Assembly (NCBI GenBank): GCA_010093685.1
Contig: MU006244.1
Coordinates: 62,001-126,000 of the forward strand
Reading direction: 5' to 3'
Origin: Ophiobolus disseminans
Taxonomy: Eukaryota > Ascomycota > Dothideomycetes > Pleosporales > Phaeosphaeriaceae
DNA: 64,000 nt
Of the stretch, positions 11,641 through 21,780 are shown piece after piece (the first letter of the stretch is position 1; each line of letters begins with the position of its first letter). A program made the position numbers and the translations under genes. A model generated the notes under the pieces. That model did no database searches. It saw only the letters and a list, made by a program, of their open reading frames with translations, and was not told where the DNA came from.

Positions 11641-12255
11641 TCAGTCTTGCACCAACTGGCGTTCTGTCCAGAAACCCTTGCCGTAACTAACAAGAATCTC
11701 TGTACCACGTCCTACACCTTTCGCCCTCTTACCACTCTTGCCTGCACTCAAAACAAACACTCCCACACTCTTCTCAACCTTGTCCTTTGCAATAGCGACA
11801 AATATGTCGCGGAACTCGGCATTTGGAGCCTGGGAAATACCTCGATAATCGTTGATGAACCGAGCCTCGTTCCCGATATCCGATGCGTCCACGCCGATGC
11901 CGAGTTCACGATCCAGAGAAAGATCATAATCAGATGCTTGATCTGCGTCAGTCTGATCGTGCACATACCCTAGGTATGGTAGAATAAATGTGTCTGGAGC
12001 CAAGTGTTGTGTTGCGCATAATGCGTGTTGACCATTGGCGGGGTGAGCTACATCTGCTACTGGCATGATTCTCACGCTGGAGTAAGGACCGCTTGTTTTC
12101 CGGACCTGTATGGTGGGTGGTAGGTCTGATATTGAGAAGACGAGTCCATCAATCTTGTCCTTGCCTAACTTTTTCGAAAAGGAGGACGAATGCAAGTAGA
12201 CCTTGTCAGAAGGCCAATCCTTTGGCACGGCCCCGAGTAGCTTTGAGGATGGCAT
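11641..12255 (-). CDS. SET domain-containing protein (putative lysine methyltransferase)
   Basis: Intronless, 204 residues. The central and C-terminal parts match a SET fold: an N-terminal strand set (SVRIMPVADVAHPANGQ, then TFILPYLGYVHDQ), the core segment GNEARFINDYRG, and the closing EILVSYGKGFW containing the conserved tyrosine. The canonical NHSC motif (N-H-x-C) is replaced by NEARFIND, as in several small SET proteins of the SMYD/SETD-like divergent group. No pre-SET or post-SET cysteine cluster is visible, so histone methylation is not assured and a non-histone substrate is possible. N-terminal residues 1-60 are unique. The start is the first ATG of the open frame. Confidence 0.78.
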   Translation of the reverse strand: MPSSKLLGAVPKDWPSDKVYLHSSSFSKKLGKDKIDGLVFSISDLPPTIQVRKTSGPYSSVRIMPVADVAHPANGQHALCATQHLAPDTFILPYLGYVHDQTDADQASDYDLSLDRELGIGVDASDIGNEARFINDYRGISQAPNAEFRDIFVAIAKDKVEKSVGVFVLSAGKSGKRAKGVGRGTEILVSYGKGFWTERQLVQD

Positions 12256-13879
12256 ATCGTCCGCGGGGAGGCCAGTCCCTTGTCAGAGACAGTGTCGTTG
12301 AGCACTAGAGACGTGCAGCAATGGTGGCTGGCTGGTTGCACAGACTGGCGTGAGATGTTTGATCAAGGCTCGCGATTAAAGACGCTTTCTTTAGCGAAGT
12401 GCATTGCTCCTTTACCCACCGCGATGATCCAGGTGACTGGAGTGTAATGGGCGGTGTAAAAATGGTGGAAAATTGAGGGAGTAGATTTCCAAGGTGGGGT
12501 GAGCGAGAAGTTTAGATTTGCTTGCTTGGCGAGACTTCAGCAGCCTTACACAAGGCAGGAGCACTTTCAACACAACCTCCGAATCATTACATCGTTCGAC
12601 TCGATGCCTTCAATAGTTTTAACTCTCATTGCCTTCCCATCAGAGCGGCGGTAGATTCCATTTGTGGGGGCTGCTAACCTTGAAATAACCGAGGCTGGTA
12701 AAATGCGGTCAACGCGACGCGTTGTTTGCTCCCGTAAAACGCACATGCCAATGCACAGCGTACCACTATTGTCGTGGCGTTAACTAAGCAGATGCGCTTC
12801 AACTGGCGAATGTTCGAAGGAAATTATCCGTCTCCTATCTCGTGGTCCCACAAGGAGCCGACAATTTGTACGCGGCACTTCATCGCAGGCAGCCAATCAA
12901 CAATGGACGTCGGCAGCTCCCAGCGGCTCGAAAAGTGAGCTGAAAGCCACCGCAGCCACCTGGCGCATCTCAGCTGCGAGCTCGTCCAGTTGTTCAGCTG
13001 AAGCAATCGCTGTGTTTTCCGCCCATGTCGAGGCTCCATCGGATACGCAGAGGGCATGCGCTGTCGGCAGTCGGCCCCTCTCCATGAGCTTAGTCGCAGG
13101 CCCAGATGCTGTATCAATGCAGGAACCCGCTCACAGATACCCACTTCAGGGGACTCCAGCCGGGGCTTGATAATCTTTGTGGGTCTTCTCCTATCTACAA
13201 GGACGACTGTTTTTGCTGTGAGGCGTTCGGAGCCCCTCATACGATAGCTCTCCAAGGTACCAAGGTACCTGGGTAACTGGTCCCAGCGCTGCCGATGCTC
13301 CAAGTTGGGAAGAAAGGCTGTCATCGAAAACGATGCAGGCCAACGGCACACTTCTTGGTTAGTCTGCCGATAGTCCAAGCAGAAGCAGCCAAGACGTGGC
13401 TGCACCTGGGCTTTGAGGCTCAACTGTGGTTGACGTTACGCTGGTTGCGTCGTTACACAGTGACTCGCTCTGGTCAAGTGGCTACGTCCACACAATCTTG
13501 ATGTTTCGCGTGTTGTGCGCATCGCGTGCTTGAGCAACTCATGCACAACTCTATCTCGAGCCGGAAACAGTTAGGGCAGCAAGCGAACTGTGGAAGCTGC
13601 ATGGACCCCTTGGCAGGGGAAATTGGACTGTTCATTTCGCTCACAGACGCCTTACCCATTTTTGATAGGTTCGGTCAGCCTCTATCAATAAACAGCCCAG
13701 ACGACGGCCCTGGTCGATGCTCCCCGGCGCTATCGCCCATCCCCCTTTACCGTACTATCGCCAGACGCATCCATCGTGGACGCCATGGGAAGCTAAGCTC
13801 GCGTCGTGCTGGCGGGTGGATGCAACCACGCAAATTGCCCCTGTCTACAGCTTTGTTTCTGTCAGTAAGCGCATCTCGT
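12256..13879. other. Intergenic
   Basis: About 1.6 kb. The minus-strand frame 13423-12824 (199 codons) is rich in Arg and Trp, has no recognisable domain and is judged chance. Nothing else is seen before the cell-wall gene promoter. Confidence 0.45.
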
Positions 13880-14038
13880 GTACATTTCATATAAGTACTC
13901 TCTCCGTTCCTCTCCAGTTTCTCTTTCCTCACCACACACTCACTTATACACCGGTCTTCACCGCATTCACTCGTTTTCACGACTCCTCGCCTATACCACT
14001 TAATACCAACGTATTTAATAATCAACCCAACAATCAAC
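13880..14038 (+). promoter_or_regulatory. Core promoter/5' UTR of cell wall protein gene
   Basis: A TATA-like TATAAG at 13890-13895 is followed by a strong pyrimidine-rich stretch (13899-13945) and a C/A-rich leader ending in CAATCAACATG. This is the arrangement seen at highly expressed filamentous fungal genes. Inferred from sequence only. Confidence 0.5.
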
Positions 14039-14632
14039 ATGCGCTCCTTCGCTGCCGTCGCCGGCTTTGCCGCTGCTGCCAATGCTTACGCTTACGGCTA
14101 TGATGCCGTCAACTCCACCTCAGTTGCTCCCGTCTACGGTGCCTCAACCCCCGCTGGCTACCCCGTCTCTACCCCGGTCGGATACCCAGTTTCCTCTGCC
14201 CCGGCCTACGGTGCCAGCTCCCTTCCCAGCTACACCACCACCACCATCAAGGGCCTGACCACCGTCTGCCCTGGATCGACCACTCTTACCGTCGGCACAA
14301 AGACCTACACCGTGACCAAGAGCACCACCATCATTGATGATGACTGCGTCTACACGACCACCGTCCCCGTCAAGCACACTCCCGTTCCCGGCAAGCCCAG
14401 CTCTGCTCCCGTTGCAGGCAAGCCCAGCGGTACCCCCGCTGTCGGCACCCCTGCTGTCGGAACTCCTCCGGCGGTTCCCTACCCATCCAAGAACGGAACT
14501 GTCCCAACTCTCCCAGTTGGCACCGGTACTCCCTCTACCACCAAGCCTCCCCCATCCCAGTTCACCGGCGCTGCTGCCCAGACTGGCGCTGCTATGCTCG
14601 CCATCGTCGGTGCCGTCGCTGCTTTCTTGTAA
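14039..14632 (+). CDS. Secreted GPI-anchored cell wall protein, Ser/Thr/Pro-rich
   Basis: 197 residues, intronless. An N-terminal signal peptide (MRSFAAVAGFAAAANAYA) is followed by near-tandem repeats built on YPVSTPVGYPVSSAPAYGAS (about residues 30-60). A cysteine-flanked module, TVCPGSTTLTVGTKTYTV to DDDCVYTTTV, is typical of ascomycete wall glycoproteins. A Pro/Ser/Gly linker with a duplicated PAVGTPAVGTP element follows. The C-terminus has a small-residue site followed by a hydrophobic tail (GAAMLAIVGAVAAFL), as expected for GPI attachment. It resembles the clock-controlled CCG-6-like wall proteins, though I would not assign the symbol. Codon use is strongly biased to C-ending codons, suggesting high expression. 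It probably is an O-glycosylated surface protein. Confidence 0.85.
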   Translation: MRSFAAVAGFAAAANAYAYGYDAVNSTSVAPVYGASTPAGYPVSTPVGYPVSSAPAYGASSLPSYTTTTIKGLTTVCPGSTTLTVGTKTYTVTKSTTIIDDDCVYTTTVPVKHTPVPGKPSSAPVAGKPSGTPAVGTPAVGTPPAVPYPSKNGTVPTLPVGTGTPSTTKPPPSQFTGAAAQTGAAMLAIVGAVAAFL

Positions 14633-16162
14633 GCGGCTCATCTGGTGATCTGATGGGATTGTCTCCGGATGGTTCCTTCAGGTACTGAGCCCTCAAGAGG
14701 TGGAATGGTCTAATGGGTAATGACTTCGGCTCTACATCATGATACGATCCAGCATTGGGATGGGAGTTCGAAGGTCATCTACCGCTCCTTGCGCAACACG
14801 TCGCAACGGCATTTCGATTGTACAATACCGATATTTAATACGCTTGGTCGAAAGGGCTGCTGTTCCAATGGAGGATAGTGTGTGGTCTGTGGATTCTCAT
14901 GTTCCTAGATTCTTAGCTCTGTGGATAGAGTCGACAAGATAATTGATATGGTTTTCACTCTACTTGTTGTTTTCTGATGTTTGCTTTTTTGCTTTTTTTT
15001 TCAGACGTGCATACTTGCGACATCAGCCTCCAGAATTGATACCCTTTATAGTTTGAATTTCATGCATTGCAACACAGCCTTGGACCACTCCGCAGCGCGA
15101 ACCAGACGAGTGACATTTCGATCCGGATGTCGTGCCGAGGGTACGTGGCAAGTCAGGGGCATAGTCGAGACCCTGAGCTAGGAGATTACCGCTCAGGCCA
15201 GGCACCCAACGCGGGCAGCCGTTTGCCTACCTTCGCCTTAATTAAACCTCTTACGTCAAATCAATATCCCATTTACGACCCGCCGCTCGGTTTGCCAGCA
15301 GCCACTGGACATGAGATGCACCGCAACAATCATTGCACGGTGCGTTGGAAGTAGTTGGATGCAGCAACATTTTTCCGCGGCTTCATGCAGGTACGTGACT
15401 GAGTGCATGCGCACGAGTCATCGCAGAAACCAAACATCGCTTCCCAGGTTCATGTTGACGCCGGACCTGCGCCTCTTCGTTATTTCTTCGTTCCAGTGCC
15501 TGTGACAACATTGCTTCGACCCACCTTGGTTTATCAAAGCGCGTCTATCTTATTCTGACATTTCCGCGCTTTTTAGATCTGCGATCCTACGTAGTCCATT
15601 TCACCTGCTGCAGCGGTCGAATTTGGTTCTCCGGAAAATTGCTCATGGAAAGTTCAACTCGGTACACTCACCGCCTAATCGGATGCACATGCACGCAAGG
15701 ACCCTTCCAGAGGAAGCACAGATCAATGCTCGGATGTCCAGGACATTCGCTTCCTCGGCGAGCGTGCCGTGAAGCGACTCGATGCACAAACAGTTGCCAA
15801 ACGCTTAGCTGTGACAGCACCATGCCGGCCTTCAGATATGTATACACAGCACGCTCCAGGTTCATGACTTTCCACCGCGCATCGGACTGGTTCTGCATCT
15901 TTCTGCGCTGTGTCGAGCACAGTCTCGCTTCCGAAGTCGGGTAGGGCAGCATATTGGTACTGGGGCAGTACTTCGGGCCCGCGACAGGTTCGCACTGACT
16001 TCGAACCGACCCGTGTCATACAGGCAGTCAAGGAAGAGAAACTATTGTCTGGTTGATCTTTTCATACGCGCCTGTTTGTATACAGTTATCCCCCAAGGCT
16101 TCCATTTTGTTCTGCATCAGGAAGACGCTTGAATCGTTGCGTTCCGATACCTAGGTACTATC
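14633..16162. other. Intergenic
   Basis: About 1.5 kb after the cell wall gene. It contains a T-rich tract near 14985-15002. No gene, RNA gene or repeat is supported. Confidence 0.5.
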
Positions 16163-17380
16163 CTACACCGGCTCCGATGTCTGCGTAACCTCCGTGGTCT
16201 TTGGGATTCTCATTCCAATCGATACTTGCTCCTCATGGCCTGTTCGCTCCGCATCGTTTGTGTAGTCATGCATTTCCAGATGCACGTCTGAATTCGCTCG
16301 CAGATCCGTATCGCCTATTGTCTGGAATCTCGACCTTGCCTTGGACCTCGACGATACAGGATCGTAGCTGCTCCCATAGCCGTTAGAGCTCGTGCTCGAC
16401 TTGATTTGACGCCGTCGGTACAAGCGTGGGACGTATGGGCAGCAACCCACGATGATAACGCTCCCGAGTTCGGCCATACTGCTTCATTGTTAGCAAGGTC
16501 AACATATGGTCAACAGTTATGCATACCATAAGATCGAAGTCTGAGTTAGGTGCCAAGTAGTATCCAGCTTCATATAAACGAGCACTCTGTAATACACTCC
16601 TGCACAACCGATCGCGACGGCGCTGATGCTTGGTCAGTGTGACAAGCAAGTGTTGAATTTATGCAGGACTTACAATGTTCCCACTGCAAACACTGCGAAG
16701 ACCGACAGCTTCTTCTTTGTCGCAAGCTGAAGCTGCCAAATCGTCCAAGCCGGCACAATAATTGCCTCGACATCCGAGATGATGTTCACGATGGCCATGG
16801 TGATGATCATCCCCTTCCAATCCATGCAATATCCCGGTATCGTCGGGTCCCTCAGTTTCTCTCGTGGCCAACAAGTGAATACATACAGGAACAGCAGTGC
16901 CGTGTAACCCACGGCATTGGCCACCAATGACACCACGATGACCCAGTAAACCAATCCTTTTACTCGTGTAGTGAAAATCTTCTTCATCTGGAGGAAGATG
17001 GCGGTCTTGGCCAGGCCCGAGGCCACGGTGTAGCATATGAAAATATTGTTATATCGATAACTGCCTTTCAGCACGCTGGCTACATCTACGTCCCATATAT
17101 GGCGCGACATGCACTGAGTACTGTTGTACACACTCAACGCCGTTTGTGCAATGAACCCAACCCATGCTGCGTATACGAAGGCGTCCTCGAAATCGAGCTT
17201 GCGTGTCCATACGTTGACGTAAACGCGTATAAGTATGAAGAGCAGGGTAAAGAATTGTATCACAACGGTGCTTCCGATGACAGCATTGAGGAGTGAAGGC
17301 GGATTGATAGAATTGCGTCGCACGCCTGGCGGCGGCTCTCCCGCAGGAATTTTGCTGAGGTCAGGCGTTGCCGAGTCCAT
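16163..17380 (-). CDS. Fungal rhodopsin-domain (Pth11-like) seven-TM protein
   Basis: Integral membrane protein of 374 residues from three exons: 17380-16674, 16628-16527 and 16478-16163. Joins are phase 2 (GTAAGT to CCAAG, then GTATGC to GCAG) and rebuild GTFISAVAIGCAGVYYR and then MAELGSVIIVGCCPYVPRL. Seven hydrophobic segments are visible: about 28-50, 63-85, 105-126, 137-162, 185-210, 218-245 and the MAELG segment. The extracellular loop cysteine and the DFEDAF motif after TM1-TM2 fit the fungal rhodopsin-domain family (PF20684). The tail is hydrophilic and cytosolic, with Ser/Arg clusters. Members are orphan surface receptors or integral membrane proteins; ligands are mostly unknown. No CFEM domain precedes it. 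The second join could move by three bases. Confidence 0.82.
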
Positions 17381-17995
17381 GGCTGCAGCGTCTTAAGCCG
17401 TGAAGTACGAGATCAGGAACTCGAGACATGCCAGGAGATGTCTAGGATCAGTTTCTGTGCGCGAGTGCTGCGCCTTTATTCACGATAAGCATGTGTGCTA
17501 ACCCACTGCGCTGGTTCGGTGTCCGTGCCGGAGGATAAATTGATCGTCTCGGCAGTGAGTGGGTTGGACGCTGACAGCAGCCTGTATTCGTCAGGTTTCG
17601 ATACTCGGCAATGCAATCGTAACTTTAATGCTTGTAAGCAGACTGCAGTCACGCCGCATGCGTCCTGTTCTTATGCTCGTGCCTTGCACTTCTCCATGTG
17701 AGATTTAGATAAGGCATACCACAGCACGTCTTTTGCTTCTCGTTAGTGAACCTACCCCCTCAGGCAGGTGATTTTTGCTCTTGATTCTCGTTTCGGGAAG
17801 CTTCGAGCCAAGACACCATGAATGTACACACCACATAAGATGTGCAGCAACGAATATTCTTCGCCATGCCGCAATACAAAAATTCACATCAAATTTGGTA
17901 GAAGAGCACAGTGAATTCGAAGAGTGCAGTTGGCTGATATACTGATGGCCCATAATCGTGTAGGGCCAGACGATAGTTATACTTAAGACCAGCAC
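17381..17995. other. Intergenic between tandem minus-strand genes
   Basis: About 615 bp holding the promoter of the rhodopsin-domain gene and the 3' UTR of the GA4-desaturase-like gene. No coding frame is supported. Confidence 0.5.
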
Positions 17996-18997
17996 TTACT
18001 GGGCCGTATCGTTCTCGTGGAAAACAAGACAACGAACTTCGATACTTTCCCGTCCCTCCTTGTCTTCGGTACCGGGTACGTGGAACGCCGTATGTGGAAC
18101 GCGGCGTGCCCGACCATCAAGCTTGGAATCAAAGCACTTGATCAAGATAACTTCATCAGGTGTGAGCCCAGATTTGTAGTACCAGCTGCGTTATGTCAAT
18201 TATTGTTGCCCCAAGGTGAGCTGAATTACTCACCGGTGAGCAGGATTGTGCTTCACGGCCAATGTCTCGCCTCTGCGATTCGGGTAGATCAATTCAGTCA
18301 CGACAAGGCTTTCTTCGCCGACACTGTTAGCCTCTGCAACTGCCAGCGGGTCTCGCTGAATAGTCTTGATCGGACGCCAAACGTTGATGATCTGCACACG
18401 ACCTTGCACCAACTTCTCCGCGTCCTCCGGGAGGTGATGCGGAACACGTGAGAGAGCCGCCGCGTACGACTGATCAATATGTACGCGCTGCACGGGCCCG
18501 CGCAAGTTTCTACCTGAGGCAGTCTGGCCAGACGGTTGCCTTCGAATAGTGTGGTCAAAGATGAAGATGCGGGATGCGCCAGTCCTGGCTCACATTAGTT
18601 GGTGCTTGCAACCATGAACTGGAACGACTTACGCATCCTTCAGCAACTGTTCCGTCTCTGCATAGTAGCCGCTCTTGATTTTGTCATCGTCCAAGAAATC
18701 TTTCTCGTTGGCAGTATGTCGGTAAAACTGGAAGCCGTTCCCATCCAGTGAGTAGTCCCTTTCACGTCCTCTCACATCATGAACAGTGACAGGATAAATT
18801 TCGAAGGGACGGTCGTATGTTTCCGGCCGATCGACGTATGTCGGATGAGGTGGTGAACCATCTTCGTTTGGCTTGTGGTAATTTAGTACCGTATGAACGT
18901 CTTGAGGCCCGTTGTTGCTGGCAGTCGTAGTTGACTGGACAGTGTGAGGAGCATGTGCTGGAGCCGATGATGGCTGGATAACTGCAGCGGTCGCCAT
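17996..18997 (-). CDS. CmcJ/AsaB (GA4 desaturase-like) family oxidoreductase
   Basis: 301 residues from three exons: 18997-18633, 18584-18234 and 18185-17996. The joins rebuild LLKDATGASRIFIFDHTIRR and KHNPAHRWYYKSG, both family signatures. The family includes gibberellin GA4 desaturase, cephamycin CmcJ and the AsaB hydroxylase; members modify small secondary metabolites. An HxD pair (His157-Ile-Asp159 in RVHIDQSY) could supply two ligands of a 2-oxoglutarate/Fe(II) centre, with a later histidine in HNPAHRW; this ligand assignment is inference. The C-terminal block CFDSKLDGRARRVPHTAF is highly conserved in the family and matches the partial gene at the window end. No core biosynthetic gene is adjacent. 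Confidence 0.88.
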
Positions 18998-19394
18998 GGT
19001 GATTTGGGATGCAATATGGTGAAAGTTTTCAAGAGGTATCGGACCGTTATGCTAAGATGACCGGTATAGCACGATGGTGTTGCTTCTTTATATGCATGCT
19101 AACTTCCTGAGGATATGTCAGCTTTCCGGGTACCCCGCAAGCACGCAATATGCTGAAAGCACTGAGTGATTGGCTTTGAAGCATAGGCCGAGGGCTACGA
19201 CATATTCTCCGATGGCCTGTCGAATATCACTAGAGTTGCTCGAGCTGGGATTGGCTATATCGACCATCGTGCTGATAAATGCAAGATACCAATCTGACTT
19301 TTCTGACGTGGTTGAACACGTCAATGTATAACATGTTGTCTATTACTGAACAAAGCGGATAAGGCGATATGGCGCGGCCTATTCATTCGACCGA
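18998..19394. other. Intergenic
   Basis: About 400 bp: promoter of the GA4-desaturase-like gene and 3' UTR of the transporter. A 68-codon minus frame (19324-19118) is not supported by any family. Confidence 0.45.
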
Positions 19395-21107
19395 CTACTG
19401 TAGGATGTTGACAAGTCGGGTGAAAGACGTGCCGTCGTCCAAGACACCGACCTCCTCCTCTATGCTGTATCCTTTCCATTTTGGAACGAGCTTAAAAAGA
19501 AGAAACCAATAGACCAACCCAGACAGAATAACACTGATGCCAACCACAGCGTATGTTGCATACCAGAGTCCTCCACTAGTCTGCCCACCTTTTGGCGGGG
19601 AAAAGGGTGCAGCCAAAAGAGCGAGGCACAGTACGACTCTCAACACAACTGCTGCACTCCAAGCTTTGAACGGTCGCTTGAGATCCGGGCGTTTGTAGCG
19701 TAGCCAAAGCAATCCTGCAGAAGATGCTAATGCGAAAATTTGCCCTGGATATCCCTCCACCTCCAGAATGAACGAATAAACTTCACTGGATGGCGGGAGA
19801 ACAATTACCAAAAGAGATGGGATATAATGTACAATCAGTCCACCAAGCGGGGCGTTGAACGGTTTGGACGACGCGAGTATGCTTGGGAACGGCAGGAAGC
19901 CTTGCCTTGCAATTTCTTGGTTCAATCGGGCCTTGATACGTTAGTGAATTGAACGCAAGCTTTAATAGTGGTAGACCTACTAATGCAAACGTGACCACCA
20001 TGACATTTCCCGCCCCAGACAATGCTACGGCGAGAGGGAGTAAAGTTTTGCCTACTCTGGGGCCAAAGCATCGCTCGAAAAATAACGCAGCAATGAGCTC
20101 TTGGCTACCTTTGATCTCGTCGAGCGGCACAACAATAAAATAAGCGATGTTTACTAACAAGTACATGATACATGCAGTGACCAGTGCTGTAATGGAAACT
20201 GTCTTGAGCGTTCGGACGGGGTTTCGGACTTCGTTCATTACCTATACTTGGTGAGTAGGTTTCAATGGTTCGCATGGCCGGTACCCACATTATTGACATT
20301 GCTGAGACCAGCGAAAGAATAAAACACCTTGAAAAGCGAGGTGGACATAATGCCCCAGCTCCAGTCGCTCCCTTTCCAGATATCAGAACCGGCAGGAAAG
20401 TGACTCCTCGTTCCACGGTCACCCTGGGGTCGGAACCCGACCACAAAAAGGCCAGAGGCGATCATGAAAATGACCAAGCCAACCTTGATCCAACCAAGGA
20501 AATTCTGTATGCGGATGCCTGTCTTCATGAAGCAGCCGTGGATAATGGTGATTGCTGTGAGAAGACCAACAGCAAGCGACTTGCACCAAATGTCTGTAGC
20601 TTCTATGTCGAAGGCGTAGAGGGTATACTGGGCGAATACGATGCAATTGCTCGCTGTAAACCCCAGAAGGACCGCTTGAGTGGCTACTAAAGTGCTCGCT
20701 AGGAACCGAGGTTTTCGGTATACGAACTCAAGATAGACTTTGTCGCCACCAGAACGCGGGAGCATGCAGCCATACTCCAGACCAACAGCAAGTCCGCATG
20801 CTGCTATTATTGCGCCAACAACCCACAGCGTCAAAGACAAACCGACACTCCCTACACCTTTAACGATTACCCCCGGGGTTGCAAATATGCCGCTGCCGAT
20901 GACGCGACTGATAACCAAGATGTATGCGCTAGGCCAACTGATAGTTCTTCCTAGGGTTGAGGTTTCTGGTAGTATGTCGTCTTCGATACAACGCGTCGTG
21001 CCCTCGGCGTAGGTGATGCCCGATTCGTCGCTCGATGTGTAGGTTTTGGTGCTTTCCACTGGCGACGCACCGCGCGAGATCAACGGCTCCTGTTCTTCGA
21101 TAGACAT
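19395..21107 (-). CDS. Amino acid transporter, LAT/high-affinity methionine permease type
   Basis: 538 residues, three exons: 21107-20289, 20241-19981 and 19931-19395, both introns in phase 0. The joins restore SNVNNVMNEVRNPVRTLKT and VVTFALARLNQEIARQG, which are the conserved loops of the APC LAT family (yeast Mup1-like and L-type exchangers). The N-terminal 45 residues are hydrophilic and acidic (cytosolic). TM1 carries the substrate-binding glycine-rich VIGSGIFATPGVIV, and about twelve segments follow. Ser/Thr-rich N-terminus residues are potential sites of ubiquitin-linked turnover. It is divergently placed to CHL1 with about 670 bp between. The exact substrate is unknown; neutral amino acids, including methionine, are likely. 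Confidence 0.87.
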
Positions 21108-21780
21108 TGAGATACTGTAGAGTTGTTAATGTTATAAGTTTTGTCCTTGCATCGGCATGCATGGCATGTATGTGGTTGATGACCATCTTCGAACGACAGC
21201 GATGCGCAAGCTCGAAACACAATTGTCAGCAGTCAAGACGTGATAATGGTCAGGAATGTCGCGGGTTTCAGGCCAGTGATAAGGGTGTAACAGCTGTGCA
21301 ATAAGGTACGTGTTGATTGGTGTTCGGAATCACGCCATCTCCAGCAATGTTGACGCATGCCACACAACAGTCGCCTAACAGGCAGTGTAGTATCGCAAAA
21401 CAGACCTACGGCCGTACACAAGATGCATTGCTCAAGCACCTGAAGAGTCCACATGACTTGTTCTGACTACGTGAAGATGAGACAAGCACTGGCGCGTCGA
21501 GGAATTTGAAACCCAAAGTTCGCTCTACATGCTCCTTGAGATGGGTACGCTCATGACTGATTAGACAAGTGAAGCACAATGAAACCGATGGACACCTGTG
21601 GTGGTTGATGTTAAAAGTTGCTTTCGAGGAAGATGCGAGGGTTTTTGGAGAATCGTGCAAGCGCGAGACCTCGGAAGGAGCTCATCTAGCCTAGGATAGT
21701 TAGCGTCTCACGTGTTAGCGTGTTTTTCAACCATCGCCCTTTTTCGCGTTGAGCATCTCCATCCGTGGGACCTCTACACC
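21108..21780. promoter_or_regulatory. Shared divergent promoter region (transporter/CHL1)
   Basis: Start codons of the minus-strand transporter (21107) and plus-strand helicase (21781) face away from each other across 673 bp, so both promoters must lie here. No specific factor site is claimed. Confidence 0.45.

Noticed and set aside
12824..13423. 199-codon minus-strand open frame
   Set aside because: Arg/Trp/Leu-rich random composition, no domain, no splice or start support.
14700..14800. tRNA-like stretch with GGTCTAATGGGTAATGAC and GTTCGA
   Set aside because: D-arm-like and T-loop-like strings are present, but acceptor and T stems do not pair; no cloverleaf.
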